A stretch of DNA of 64,000 bases from Actinomycetota bacterium. GTDB taxonomy: Bacteria > Actinomycetota > Actinomycetes > S36-B12. A program made the translations under genes and the position numbers. Location: assembly GCA_016717115.1 (NCBI GenBank), contig JADKGE010000003.1:437945-501944 (forward strand). The letters run 5' to 3'. The notes beneath the pieces were generated by a model. The model was not told the origin of the DNA and did no database searches. It was given only the letters and a program-made list of their open reading frames with translations. This document shows, in pieces, positions 54,901 to 63,064 of this stretch; the stretch's first letter is position 1, and every line of letters starts with the position of its first letter.

Positions 54901-57530
54901 GGGACTACCCCACGCTGACCCATGTCGTCGGCTTCGTCCGTGAGCGGGCCACGAACCTGCCCGCTGCCTCGTCGGCGGAGGCCGCGACGGAGGCCTCCGC
55001 CACTCCGGACATCCCCGTGCTGACCGGCAGTCTCGAGGCGGCGGATCTGATCGCCCGACGAGTCCCCGTGCCCGTGCTTCGCCCGGCGCTGGATCGGTGC
55101 CGCCCGACGGGAGTCACCCTGGACGAGACGGCCCGTGTCGTGGTGATGGCCGATCGTGGCGGCGTCGGCGACGCGCTGGCGGGGCAGCTGCGCAAGGCGG
55201 GTGTGGAGGTCCTTGTCATCGACGATGCCCCGGACGCGGCGGTGCTCGTCGAGCGTCTGTCGGAGTTCACCGCCAAGGCCCCGGCCACCGGCATCTACTG
55301 GCTGCCGGCGCTGGATGCGGAGGGTCCTATCGGCGAGCTCGATCTCGCGGCCTGGCACGAGGCGCTTCGTGTCAGGGTGAAGCTCCTGTTCGTGACGATG
55401 CACGCGCTGGTGGACAGCGCCCCCTTCCTGGTGACGGCGACGCGGCTGGGGGGCCTGCACGGTTACGACCCGGCCGGCGCCGTCAACCCGATGGGCGGGG
55501 CCGTCACCGGCTTCGCGAAGGCCTACAGCCGGGAGGCGGCGGGCACCTTGGTGAAGGCGGTCGACCTGGCCGCGAGCCGCAAGACGGTGGCGCTGGCCGA
55601 CCTGCTGATCGCCGAGACCCTGCGTGACCCCGGATGCGTCGAGGTCGGGTATGCGGGCGACGCGCGCTGGACCATCGGCCTGCAGGAGCAGCCGGCGGCC
55701 GACGGGCAACCCGGACTGGTTCTTGACGACTCGACCGTCTACATCGTCACGGGCGCGGCCGGCAGCATCGTGTCCGCCATCGTGGCCGACCTCGCGCGGG
55801 CGGGCGGGGGAGGGGTGTTCCACCTCCTCGACCTGGCGCCCGCGCCCGATCCGGCGGACGCCGACCTGGCGCACTACGCCGCCGACCGGGAGGGGCTGAA
55901 GGCCGAGCTCATCGCTCGGCACGCCGCAGCCGGTGAGAAGGTCACGCCCGTCGTCGTGGAACGCGAGCTCGCAGCCCTCGAGCGGGGCAGCGCCGCACTC
56001 GCCGCGATCGAGGCCGTGGCCGCTGCGGGGGGTCGGGCGGTCTACCACAGCGTCGATCTCACCGACGTCGACGACGTCGCCGAGGTGGTGGCGCAGGCGG
56101 TCGAGGACTCGGGTCGCGTCGACGTCCTCGTACACGCTGCCGGCATCGAGATCAGCCGACGGATCGGCGTCAAGGAGCCCGCCGAGTTCGACCGGGTGCT
56201 CGGGGTGAAGAGCGACGGATGGTTCGCCCTCATGTCTGCTCTGAACGACACCCCGCTCGGGGCCGCCGTGGCCTTCAGCTCGGTGGCGGGCCGGTTCGGC
56301 AACCTCGGGCAGACCGACTACTCCGCGGCCAACGACCTGCTGTGCAAGCTGGTCTCGAACCTGCGCACCTCCCGTCCGGACACTCGTGGCATCGCCATCG
56401 ACTGGACGGCATGGGGCGGGATCGGCATGGCCACGCGAGGGTCGATTCCGACGATGATGGCAGCGGCCGGCATCGACATGCTGCCTCCGGAGGCGGGGAT
56501 CGCCACGGTCCGACGCGAGCTGACGGCGGGCGGAACGCGCGACGAGATCGTCGTCGCCGGCCGGCTCGGGATGATGACGGCCGAGCTCGCGGACGACGGC
56601 GGACTCGACGTGGGCGCCATGGACGTCGACGGCGCGGGACCGATGATCGGGACCGTTCTCGGCATGGGCGTGCACAGCGGGCTGGTGGTGGAGACCACGC
56701 TGGATCCGAGCGAGCAGCCCTTCTTGGACGATCACCGAATCGACGGAACGGCGGTCCTGCCGGGCGTCATGGGCATCGAAGGGTTCGCCGAGCTCGCCGG
56801 CCTGGCGTTCCCCGATCGCCATGTGGTCGCGATCGAGGATGTCGACTTCCTGATGCCGCTGAAGTTCTACCGTAACCAGCCGAAAACCCTTCGACTGATC
56901 GCCACGTTCTCCTCGGATGTCGACGACGTGATCGCCGACTGCCGGCTCGAGGCCAGTCGCACGCTGGTCGGGCACGACGAGCCGGAGACGACGGTGCACT
57001 TCACGGGTCGGGTGCGGCTGGCTCCCGGCGCGGCCGAGCCGATGGAGGCACCGGCCGCGGGTGACCCGTCTGGCCCTGTCGTCGGCCGTGACGCGGTGTA
57101 CGCCGTCTACTTCCACGGACCGGCCTTCCAGGTGCTCGATGCCGCATGGCGGTCTGACGGCGCGACCGTGGGCCGATGGGCTGACGACCTGCCACCGGGG
57201 CATCTGCCCCACGACGGCGAGACGGTTGCGGTGCCGCGCCTGGTGGAGCTGTGCTTCCAGACGGCAGGGGTGGCCGGTCTGGCGGACTCCGGCGTGATGG
57301 CGTTGCCCGCGCATGTGGATCGCCTGGTTCTGCCCGCGCAGCCCGAGAACGGCGACGGCCACCTCGTGGCGAGGGCGGTCCCCGGGACCGACGGGGCCGT
57401 CGATGCCGTCGTCGTCGACGGTGCCGGGCACGTGTACGCGCGGCTGGAGGGGTACCGCACCACCGCGGTGCCGGGCGGTCTCGACGACTCCCTGCTCGCC
57501 CCGTTGCGCACCCTCTCGGTGGCCGAATGA
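48924..57530 (+). CDS. Giant iterative synthase: KS-AT-KS-ACPx4-KR-DH (PUFA/PKS-like)
   Basis: A 2,868-residue multidomain synthase. KS1 (about 8-480): Cys218 in DAACAS, His352 in EGHGTST, His392 in NIGHLKA. AT (about 605-930): Ser701 in GHSLGEYAAL. KS2 (about 1010-1530): Cys1261 in NSACAS, His1408 in VSHETYTPARGG, His1448 in GFTGHPMG, with a charged helical insertion before the nucleophile. Four ACPs: 1610-1694, 1720-1804, 1828-1912, 1932-2016, each with GVDTVKQAE where GxDS is expected, so Thr1646, Thr1756, Thr1864 and Thr1968 replace the phosphopantetheine Ser. KR (about 2030-2530): VTGAAGSI and Tyr2466 in DYSAAND. DH hotdog (about 2580-2860): His2604 in DDHRIDGTAVLPG. No enoyl reductase or thioesterase is visible. 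ATG at 48924 has GGAG 8 nt upstream. It should elongate acyl chains iteratively like PUFA synthases; product unknown. Confidence 0.85.
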   Translation: MTEDYADRAVAIVGVGAVMPDAPDAASFWANITGGRYSITDIPAGRWDPELYYDPDPHAPEKTYSKIGAWVREFDWNPLAWKLPIPPLVSAAMDDGQKWAVACTRAALIDAGWPERPLDHERTAVILGNAMAGEKHYLTAMRIHFPEFARALEQSPSFAALPVQVRADMLAEAHDLFLAATPPITEDTMPGELANVIAGRIANVFDFRGPNFITDAACASALAAISAGVEGLLSHEFDAVLTGGIDRNMGASSFVKFCKIGALSATGTRPYADGADGFVMGEGAAVFLLKRVSDAERDGDRVYAVLRGIAGSSDGKGKGITAPNPVGQRLAVERAWRQAGLSPASATMVEGHGTSTRVGDVAEVDALMSVFGAAGAAPGSIALGSVKSNIGHLKAAAGADGLFKAVMSLHHKVLPPSLGFAAPNPNIDFAAGPFRVNTELREWPTPPSGVRSAGVSAFGFGGTNFHVVLEEHVPGRLRSPGPRTYAVGAVAAPSAAAVAPASPPNPPRGLLVVGDADQAAVAVRLAAVAKDAAIGVAPAPAPPAAADLSAPVRVAIDFADAADLADKAGKALAALKAGQPAVWRALRARGIFLGHGPAPRTAFLFTGQGSQYVNMLKELRATESIVADTFAEADRVMEPLLGRPLTDFIFIDADDPDAVTTLEQQLLQTEITQPAVLASDIAVHRLLATYGITPDMVMGHSLGEYAALVAAGSLSFASALEAVSARGHEMAALTMEDNGAMAAVFAPIAEIDRVVAAADGYVVVANVNSFSQAVIGGTTAAVTSVIDTFTQGGFTAVRIPVSHAFHTSIVAPVSAPLMDTLSRMDLRAPELPIVANVDGEFYPTGAAADAGMVDILGRQVASPVQFVHGLETLYDAGARVFVEVGPKRALHGFAEDVLSTVHDDAQALFTNHPKLGDIASFNQGLAGLYAAGLGAPAPAAAAPSVVVAPVPTPAPVPVAPTAGAPAAPTPSPGAAMTTDRYLELGHLFADFLDHGREIMGGGAPAGAGGPVTTEPVVVTGAALGLPGTERVFDDHNVARLLSGEQLIDLIPAKLRNKILSKNVTRLVKGEQGGRFESIDDPADVLKLAGRAGLLDMVEEFGIDPERDRALDTVTRLAIGAGFDALRDAGIPLVQHYRLTSLGTQLPSRWGLPEAMRDDTGVIFASAFPGMDAFADEMERHYTDLARRQQLEALRSLRARVTDAEPVAAELDHRIREIEALLAEDGYQFDRRFLFRVLSMGHSQFAEIIGARGPNTQVNSACASTTQAISLAEDWIRAGRCTRVVIVAGDDVTSDNLVEWIGAGFLASGAAATDAVVENAALPFDNRRHGMIMGMGAAGLVVESAPAARERGIQPICEVLATVTANSAFHGTRLDVEHIGSLMERLVVQAEGRGVRRHDIAPEMVFVSHETYTPARGGSAAAEINALRRVFGPDADRIVIANTKGFTGHPMGVGIEDVVAVKSLETGLIPPIPNFREIDPELGSLNLSTGGAYPVRFALRLAAGFGSQISMTLLRWTPMPDGAHREPTALGYGYRIVDSAAWTAWLRRMSGAQDPQLEVVQRRLRVIDGGRPAPVAAPAPVAQAAPVAPVVPVPPPMPPAPAPVVPAAPTVDPVVAEVLAVVSAKTGYPVEMLDLDLDLEADLGVDTVKQAEVFAAIRESFAIPRDDALALRDYPTLTHVVGFVRDRGTNLPAAPTAAAPVAASPVAVAPVSTAGPAEPSVDPVVAEVLAVVSAKTGYPVEMLDLDLDLEADLGVDTVKQAEVFAAIRESFAIPRDDALALRDYPTLTHVVGFVRERGTNLPAAPVAAAPVAAVAQAVAPVAAAPAPSSDPVVAEVLAVVSAKTGYPVEMLDLDLDLEADLGVDTVKQAEVFAAIRESFAIPRDDALALRDYPTLTHVVGFVRERGTNLPAAPVIEATVVAPVSAAGPAEPSGDPVVAEVLAVVSAKTGYPVEMLDLDLDLEADLGVDTVKQAEIFAAIRESFGIARDDALALRDYPTLTHVVGFVRERATNLPAASSAEAATEASATPDIPVLTGSLEAADLIARRVPVPVLRPALDRCRPTGVTLDETARVVVMADRGGVGDALAGQLRKAGVEVLVIDDAPDAAVLVERLSEFTAKAPATGIYWLPALDAEGPIGELDLAAWHEALRVRVKLLFVTMHALVDSAPFLVTATRLGGLHGYDPAGAVNPMGGAVTGFAKAYSREAAGTLVKAVDLAASRKTVALADLLIAETLRDPGCVEVGYAGDARWTIGLQEQPAADGQPGLVLDDSTVYIVTGAAGSIVSAIVADLARAGGGGVFHLLDLAPAPDPADADLAHYAADREGLKAELIARHAAAGEKVTPVVVERELAALERGSAALAAIEAVAAAGGRAVYHSVDLTDVDDVAEVVAQAVEDSGRVDVLVHAAGIEISRRIGVKEPAEFDRVLGVKSDGWFALMSALNDTPLGAAVAFSSVAGRFGNLGQTDYSAANDLLCKLVSNLRTSRPDTRGIAIDWTAWGGIGMATRGSIPTMMAAAGIDMLPPEAGIATVRRELTAGGTRDEIVVAGRLGMMTAELADDGGLDVGAMDVDGAGPMIGTVLGMGVHSGLVVETTLDPSEQPFLDDHRIDGTAVLPGVMGIEGFAELAGLAFPDRHVVAIEDVDFLMPLKFYRNQPKTLRLIATFSSDVDDVIADCRLEASRTLVGHDEPETTVHFTGRVRLAPGAAEPMEAPAAGDPSGPVVGRDAVYAVYFHGPAFQVLDAAWRSDGATVGRWADDLPPGHLPHDGETVAVPRLVELCFQTAGVAGLADSGVMALPAHVDRLVLPAQPENGDGHLVARAVPGTDGAVDAVVVDGAGHVYARLEGYRTTAVPGGLDDSLLAPLRTLSVAE
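53751..54971 (+). repeat. Four tandem 255 bp ACP repeats
   Basis: Units at 53751-54005, 54081-54335, 54405-54659 and 54717-54971. They are nearly identical in DNA and protein (each has LDLDLDLEADLGVDTVKQAE) and are joined by Ala/Pro/Val-rich linkers of 19-25 residues. Units 1-3 are closest. Unit 4 drifts toward its 3' end (GIARDD for AIPRDD). Confidence 0.9.
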
Positions 57531-60500
57531 GCGCCCCGGGCAACGCGTTCCACCGCCTTGCCATCCTGGGTCGAGGGCCGGCCGCGGTGCGGCTGCTGGA
57601 CGCAATCGCCGAGATGGGGCCGACGCGTCCGACCACCATCGCCCTGTTCGTCGACGGTGACCACGGGTCGCGCTTCGTTCGGGAGGCGGACGAGTCGTAC
57701 GGCCTGGGTCCGGTGCTGCGCGAGCTGTCCCGGGTCGAGGAGGCGCTTCGGGCGACCCGCGCCGACGCGGTCTGGCTGGGGCACGGCGCGGGCCCGGTCT
57801 TCGCCGGCATCACCGAGCTGAGCCGCCGGCTGGGCCTCGTCCTCGTCGGACCGTCGCCAGAGGCGCTGGCACGCATCGGTGATCCGATCGTCGGGAAGCG
57901 GCTGGCGGAGGAGCTCGGCATCGCCACCGTGCCGTGGTCCGAGGGACGCGTCGAGGAGATGCAGAGCGCGCTCGGCTGGGCGGATCGGCTGGGCTACCCG
58001 CTGTTCGTGAAGGCGGCGGCGGGACGCGACGGCCGAGGCGTGCGGCGAGTCTCCTCGGCGGAGGACCTGTCCGACGCGTTCGAGGCAGCCCGGTCTGAGG
58101 CGGCCATGCTCTTCGGTGACTCACGCGTGTACCTGGAGCAGAAGGTGCCCGAGGCCCGGCACATCGGCGTGCAGGTCGTGGCCGATGGCACGGGCGTCGC
58201 CCGGGCGGCCGGGGTGTGCGAGTGCACGCTCCAGCGTCGCAACCGGACCATCGTGGAGGAGTCCGCGAACCACGCCCTGTCCGAGGCGCGTGCGGCGGAG
58301 TTGTGCGACGCGGCGGTGCGGTTCGCCGCAGCGGCGGGATTCACCGGTGTGGGGACGGTGGAGTTCCTGGTCGGCGCGGACGAGTCGCCGGCGCTGTTCC
58401 TCGGCATGGATGCGCAGCCCGGCGCGGAGTACGGCGTCGCCGAGCTCGTCAGCGGTCTCGACCTCGTGAAGCTGGGCCTCCAGCTGGCCGCCGGCGACCA
58501 TCTGGGCAGCCTGGTGCCGGAGCCGCATGGTCACGCTATGGCCGTGCGCCTGCGCGCCGAGGACCCGGAGAGAGGCTTCGTGCCCACACCGGGACGCATC
58601 CGCCATCTGCAGTTCCCGTCCGGTCCCGGAGTCCGGGTCGAGGCGGGTGTCCAAGAGGGCGACGTGGTGCCCACTGGGCTCGACCCCATTCTCGCCACCA
58701 TCGTGGCCTGGGGTCAGGATCGCAGCGAGGCCCTCGCCCGGCTGGTCCGCGGACTTCGGCAGACGACGATCGTCATCGACGGCGGCGGCACCAACAAGGC
58801 CTTCCTCCTGGCCATGCTCACGCATCCCGACTTCCAGAACGGCCGGCTCGACACGGGATGGCTGGACCGGGGCATCGCCGATCGAACCCTCTTCCCGGCA
58901 GAGCATGCCGACGTCGCGCTGCTCCAGGCCGCAGTCGATGCCTACGCCACCGACCACGGGCTTGCCCTGCGGGCCTTCTTCGCCTCCGCCGGGCGCGGTC
59001 GACCCGAGGCGCCGCGCCACCAGGGACACCGGATCACGTTCCGCTACCGCGGGCAGGAGGTGCCGCTGCGCGTTCTGCGGCTTGGCCCCCAGACCTTCCG
59101 GGTCGACACCGGCGCCCGTCGTCTCGACGTCACGGTCGTGGCCCGGAACGCCCTCGAGAGCATCCTCACCGTGGGCAACCGTCGCGTGCGCACGCTGTCG
59201 GTGGTCGACGGTCCGGTGCACGCGGTTGAGGTCGACGGGGTGACCCACACCTTCACCCGTGAGGACGGCGGCAGCGTGCGGGCTCCTGCGCCGGGGGTCG
59301 TGCTGTCGCTGCCCGTGCAACCGGGCGATCGGGTGGCAGTCGGCGACACCGTGGCCGTGCTCGAGGCCATGAAGATGGAGACGGCGGTGGCCGCGCCGTT
59401 CGCCGGGCGAGTGCGCTCGGTGTCGACCATGGTGAACGCCCAGGTGTACTCGGGCCAGGCGCTGCTCGTCCTCGACCTGACCGACGAGGCGGCGGCAGCC
59501 GAGGTGACGCCCGGGCCGACCGCGCAGCAGATCGACCTGTCGCTGCCCGACCTCGACGAGGGCGATCCCGAGCCCGCGCCCCCGGGCCTGATCCTCGACA
59601 CGCTGCACGCCTACCTGCTCGGCTACGACACCGATCCCAAGGACATCCAGAGACTGGTGTCGAGGCCGGGCGGCCCGCTGGCCGACCTGCCCGTCGACGA
59701 TCCTGATCTGCTTCAGCGCGAGGGCGAAGTGCTCGGGCTGTTCGCCGACCTGTGCGTGCTGTCTCGACGGCAGCACGAGGGTGACGAGGAGACGGCACTC
59801 GACCGGAGCCCGCAGGAGTACTTCGCCACCTACCTGCGCGCGCCCGGCCGAAGTCGAGAGACGCTGCCGGCCGCCTTCCTCGACCGCTTGCGCCGCGTTC
59901 TCGCGCGCTACGAGGTGCCAGGCATGGAGCCGTCGCCCGCTCTGGAGGAGGCGCTCCTGCGCATCTTCCGGGCCCAGCAGCGACTCGGCGAGGCGGTGCC
60001 CGTCGTCACCTCGCTGCTCGAGCGCGGCATCGTCAACCGCGATCGCACCATGCGCCTCGTCGGTGATCCAGCCGCCGTGCGCCGGCTGCTTGCCCGACTC
60101 ATGGCGGCCGCCGACGGGCGGTACCCCGCCGTTGCCGACCTGGCCCGCGAGGCGCAGTTCCGCTGGTTCGACGAGCCCGAGGTCGAACGCATCCAGGCGA
60201 CCGGCTACGCGTCGGCCGAGGTGGCCTTCGCTGCGCTGCGCGCCGATCCGCAGGGAGCGCGCCGCGACGAACTGATGGCCGAGCTCGTCACGTGCCCGCA
60301 GCCCTTGCGTCCGTTGCTCGAGCGCTGGCTGCGACCGGCCGCTCCCGAGCTGCAGTCCGCACTGCTCGAGGTGCTCGCTCGTCGCTACTACCGGATCAGG
60401 ACGTTGGAGGACATCGCGTCGTTCACCGCCGATGGGGTGACGGTGCTGTCGGCCGACTACGCAGACGACGAACGTCGCGTCCACCTGCTCATGGCCTACG

Positions 60501-63064
60501 TCCCCGTGGAGGGGCTGCCCGGCCTGGTCGCGGCGCTCCAGCCGCACCTCACTGCGTTGCCGCCGGGTCGCGACGTCGTCCTCGACGTGCATGCGTGGCG
60601 CACGGATGGAGCGCTCAGCGCCGCCCAGTCGGCGGAACTGGTCCAGAACCTCCTCGAGGGGGTGCGGTCGCATCCGCTGCACCAGTTCGACGTCGAGCTG
60701 ACCACGGGCGCCTACGGGAGCGGGCGGGCCGTCAGCCACCACCTCACCTTCCGGATGGACGACGAAGGCCGCCTGACGGAGGACCTCCTGCATCGCGACA
60801 TGCACCCGATGATCGCCAAGCGGCTCGAGCTGTGGCGGCTGCAGAACTTCAAGCTGGAGCGGCTCGAGTCGGTGGAGGACGTCTACCTGTTCCACGGCAT
60901 CGCGCACGAGAATCCCAAGGACGAGCGACTGTTCGCGCTGGCGGAGGTCCGCGATCTCACCCCCACCCGAAGTGCGTCGGGGCGGGTCGTCGGGCTCCCG
61001 CTGCTGGAGCGGATCCTCGCCCAGACGGTGTCGGCGATGCGGCTGTTCCAGCTGCGCCGGTCGCCGGGCCAGCGGCTGCTGCAGAACCGGGTCATCCTGT
61101 ACGTGCGACCGCCGCTCGATCTGCCCCCCGGCGCCTGGCGCGACGTGGCCCATCGGCTGGCACCGACCGCGCAGGGCCTCGGGCTGGAGGAGGTCCTGGT
61201 GCGGGCCCGGATCCCGGACCCCGTCTCGGGCGAGCTCGTCGAGCAGGTGCTGCACGTGTCCGATCCGGGGTCGCGCGAGGTGTCGGTACGGCGGACGGAC
61301 CCGGTGGACGAGCCGGTGCAGCCGCTGTCCGAGTACCGCCGCCGCGTGCTCCAGGCAACGCGACGGGGTGCCACGTACCCCTACGAGATCGTGCGGCTGA
61401 TCACGCCGCCGAGCGACGGGGAGTCCGGTCTGCCGCCGGGGGAGTTCGTCGAGCACGATCTCGACGATGACGGGCGGCTCGTGCCCGTCGACCGCGAGTA
61501 CGGCAAGAACACCGCCAACCTGGTCGTCGGCGTCGTGCGCAACTGGACGCCCACGTGCCCCGAAGGCATGGCCAGGGTGATCCTGCTGGGCGACCCGAGC
61601 CGCAGCCTGGGTGCCCTTGCCGAGCCCGAGTGCCGCAGGATAAACGCGGCTCTGGACCTCGCCGAGCAGATGCACGTGCCGCTCGAGTGGTTCGCGATCT
61701 CGTCGGGGGCGCTGATCTCGATGACCAGCGGCACGGAGAACATGGACTGGATCAGCGCCGTCCTCCGCCGGATCATCGAATTCACCCAGGCCGGCGGTGA
61801 GATCAACGTGGTGGTGACCGGCATCAACGTCGGCGCGCAGCCGTACTGGAACGCCGAGGCAACGATGCTGATGCATACCAAGGGAATCCTGGTCATGACA
61901 CCGCAGAGTGCCATGGTCCTGACCGGCAAGCAGGCGCTCGACTTCTCCGGTGGCGTCTCGGCGGAGGACAACCTCGGCATCGGCGGCTACGAGCGGGTCA
62001 TGGGCCCGAACGGGCAGGGGCAGTACTGGGCGCCCGATCTCCCCGCGGCGTGCATGCTCCTCTTCCGGCACTACGACGTCACGTACATCGTGCCCGGCGA
62101 GCAGTTCCCACGCCGTGCACCGACGTCCGACCCCGTCGACCGGGACATCCGCACTGCTGAGCACCCGAGGCTGGCAGGCAGCGACTTCACCAGCGTCGGG
62201 GACATCTTCTCCCCCGACCGCAATCCGGATCGGAAGAAGCCGTTCGAGGTGCGCGCCGTGATGCGCGCGACCATGGACGCGGACTGCGAGCCCCTGGAGC
62301 GGTGGGCGCGGTGGGGGGACACCGCCATCGTGTGGGACGGGCGCGTTGGCGGGATCCCCGTCTGTATGCTCGGCATGGACTCCAAGACGGTGCAGCGTGC
62401 CGGCTTCGTGCCGGCCGACGGCCCGTCGCTGTGGACGTCCGGCACCCTGTTCCCGCAGGCGTCCCGCAAGGTCGCCCGCGCGGTGAATGCGGCCAGCGGC
62501 AACCGGCCCCTCGTCGTGCTCGCGAATCTGTCCGGCTTCGACGGGTCTCCGGAATCCATGCGGCAGTGGCAGCTCGAGTACGGGGCCGAGATCGGGCGAG
62601 CCGTCACCAACTTCCGCGGACCGATCGTCTTCGTGGTGGTCTCGCGCTACCACGGAGGCGCGTTCGTGGTGTTCTCGAAGGCGCTCAACGAGTCTCTCGA
62701 GATCGCTGCGGTCGAGGGTTCGTTCGCCTCCGTCATCGGCGGCACGCCGGCAGCGGCGGTGGTCTTCGCCCACGAGGTCGACAAGCGGGTGCGTGCCGAC
62801 CAGCGGGTGCTGGAGCTGACCGAGCGGGTCGCGGTGGCTGGTGCCGATGGGCGGTTGCGGCTGGAGCTTCAGCGTGTGACCCAGCACGTCCGTTCGGAGA
62901 AGCTCGGCGAGGTGGCGTCGGAGTTCGACGCGATCCACAGCATCGACAGGGCGCTGGCCGTCGGCTCGGTCGACCGGATCATCTCGGCAGCGGACCTTCG
63001 GCCGTACGTGATCGACGCTCTCGAGCGCGGCCTGGCCAAGGCGATGGACGCCGCCGTCAGCTGA
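57527..63064 (+). CDS. Eukaryote-type multidomain acetyl-CoA carboxylase-like protein
   Basis: A 1,845-residue single chain with domain order BC (1-455), BT (about 460-575), BCCP (about 582-650; VLEAMKMET, biotin Lys616), ACC central region (about 680-1290; DMHPMIAKRLELWRLQNFKL and SEYRRRVLQATRRGATYPYE recall eukaryotic ACC) and carboxyltransferase (about 1300-1840; NAEATMLMHTKGILVMTPQS). This should make malonyl-CoA for the synthase, whose stop overlaps this start (ATGA). The BC domain is odd: against E. coli AccC, E211 is Gly214, K238 is Thr241, E288 is Gly293, N290 is Asp295 and R292 is Gln297, and the Gly-rich ATP loop reads AGRDGRGVR. BC catalysis is therefore doubtful, and Lys616 may be carboxylated by another BC. 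Confidence 0.85.
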   Translation: MSAPGNAFHRLAILGRGPAAVRLLDAIAEMGPTRPTTIALFVDGDHGSRFVREADESYGLGPVLRELSRVEEALRATRADAVWLGHGAGPVFAGITELSRRLGLVLVGPSPEALARIGDPIVGKRLAEELGIATVPWSEGRVEEMQSALGWADRLGYPLFVKAAAGRDGRGVRRVSSAEDLSDAFEAARSEAAMLFGDSRVYLEQKVPEARHIGVQVVADGTGVARAAGVCECTLQRRNRTIVEESANHALSEARAAELCDAAVRFAAAAGFTGVGTVEFLVGADESPALFLGMDAQPGAEYGVAELVSGLDLVKLGLQLAAGDHLGSLVPEPHGHAMAVRLRAEDPERGFVPTPGRIRHLQFPSGPGVRVEAGVQEGDVVPTGLDPILATIVAWGQDRSEALARLVRGLRQTTIVIDGGGTNKAFLLAMLTHPDFQNGRLDTGWLDRGIADRTLFPAEHADVALLQAAVDAYATDHGLALRAFFASAGRGRPEAPRHQGHRITFRYRGQEVPLRVLRLGPQTFRVDTGARRLDVTVVARNALESILTVGNRRVRTLSVVDGPVHAVEVDGVTHTFTREDGGSVRAPAPGVVLSLPVQPGDRVAVGDTVAVLEAMKMETAVAAPFAGRVRSVSTMVNAQVYSGQALLVLDLTDEAAAAEVTPGPTAQQIDLSLPDLDEGDPEPAPPGLILDTLHAYLLGYDTDPKDIQRLVSRPGGPLADLPVDDPDLLQREGEVLGLFADLCVLSRRQHEGDEETALDRSPQEYFATYLRAPGRSRETLPAAFLDRLRRVLARYEVPGMEPSPALEEALLRIFRAQQRLGEAVPVVTSLLERGIVNRDRTMRLVGDPAAVRRLLARLMAAADGRYPAVADLAREAQFRWFDEPEVERIQATGYASAEVAFAALRADPQGARRDELMAELVTCPQPLRPLLERWLRPAAPELQSALLEVLARRYYRIRTLEDIASFTADGVTVLSADYADDERRVHLLMAYVPVEGLPGLVAALQPHLTALPPGRDVVLDVHAWRTDGALSAAQSAELVQNLLEGVRSHPLHQFDVELTTGAYGSGRAVSHHLTFRMDDEGRLTEDLLHRDMHPMIAKRLELWRLQNFKLERLESVEDVYLFHGIAHENPKDERLFALAEVRDLTPTRSASGRVVGLPLLERILAQTVSAMRLFQLRRSPGQRLLQNRVILYVRPPLDLPPGAWRDVAHRLAPTAQGLGLEEVLVRARIPDPVSGELVEQVLHVSDPGSREVSVRRTDPVDEPVQPLSEYRRRVLQATRRGATYPYEIVRLITPPSDGESGLPPGEFVEHDLDDDGRLVPVDREYGKNTANLVVGVVRNWTPTCPEGMARVILLGDPSRSLGALAEPECRRINAALDLAEQMHVPLEWFAISSGALISMTSGTENMDWISAVLRRIIEFTQAGGEINVVVTGINVGAQPYWNAEATMLMHTKGILVMTPQSAMVLTGKQALDFSGGVSAEDNLGIGGYERVMGPNGQGQYWAPDLPAACMLLFRHYDVTYIVPGEQFPRRAPTSDPVDRDIRTAEHPRLAGSDFTSVGDIFSPDRNPDRKKPFEVRAVMRATMDADCEPLERWARWGDTAIVWDGRVGGIPVCMLGMDSKTVQRAGFVPADGPSLWTSGTLFPQASRKVARAVNAASGNRPLVVLANLSGFDGSPESMRQWQLEYGAEIGRAVTNFRGPIVFVVVSRYHGGAFVVFSKALNESLEIAAVEGSFASVIGGTPAAAVVFAHEVDKRVRADQRVLELTERVAVAGADGRLRLELQRVTQHVRSEKLGEVASEFDAIHSIDRALAVGSVDRIISAADLRPYVIDALERGLAKAMDAAVS

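Noticed and set aside
53751..54971. CRISPR-like or satellite repeat
   Set aside because: The units are 255 bp, in frame and encode ACP domains; spacing and length do not fit CRISPR.
51753..57605. A 1,950-codon open frame on the minus strand opposite the giant synthase, and a similar one at 58121-63964 opposite the carboxylase
   Set aside because: Low-complexity Arg/His/Gly-rich translations with no family motifs, exactly opposite well-conserved genes. They are a by-product of high GC with biased third positions.
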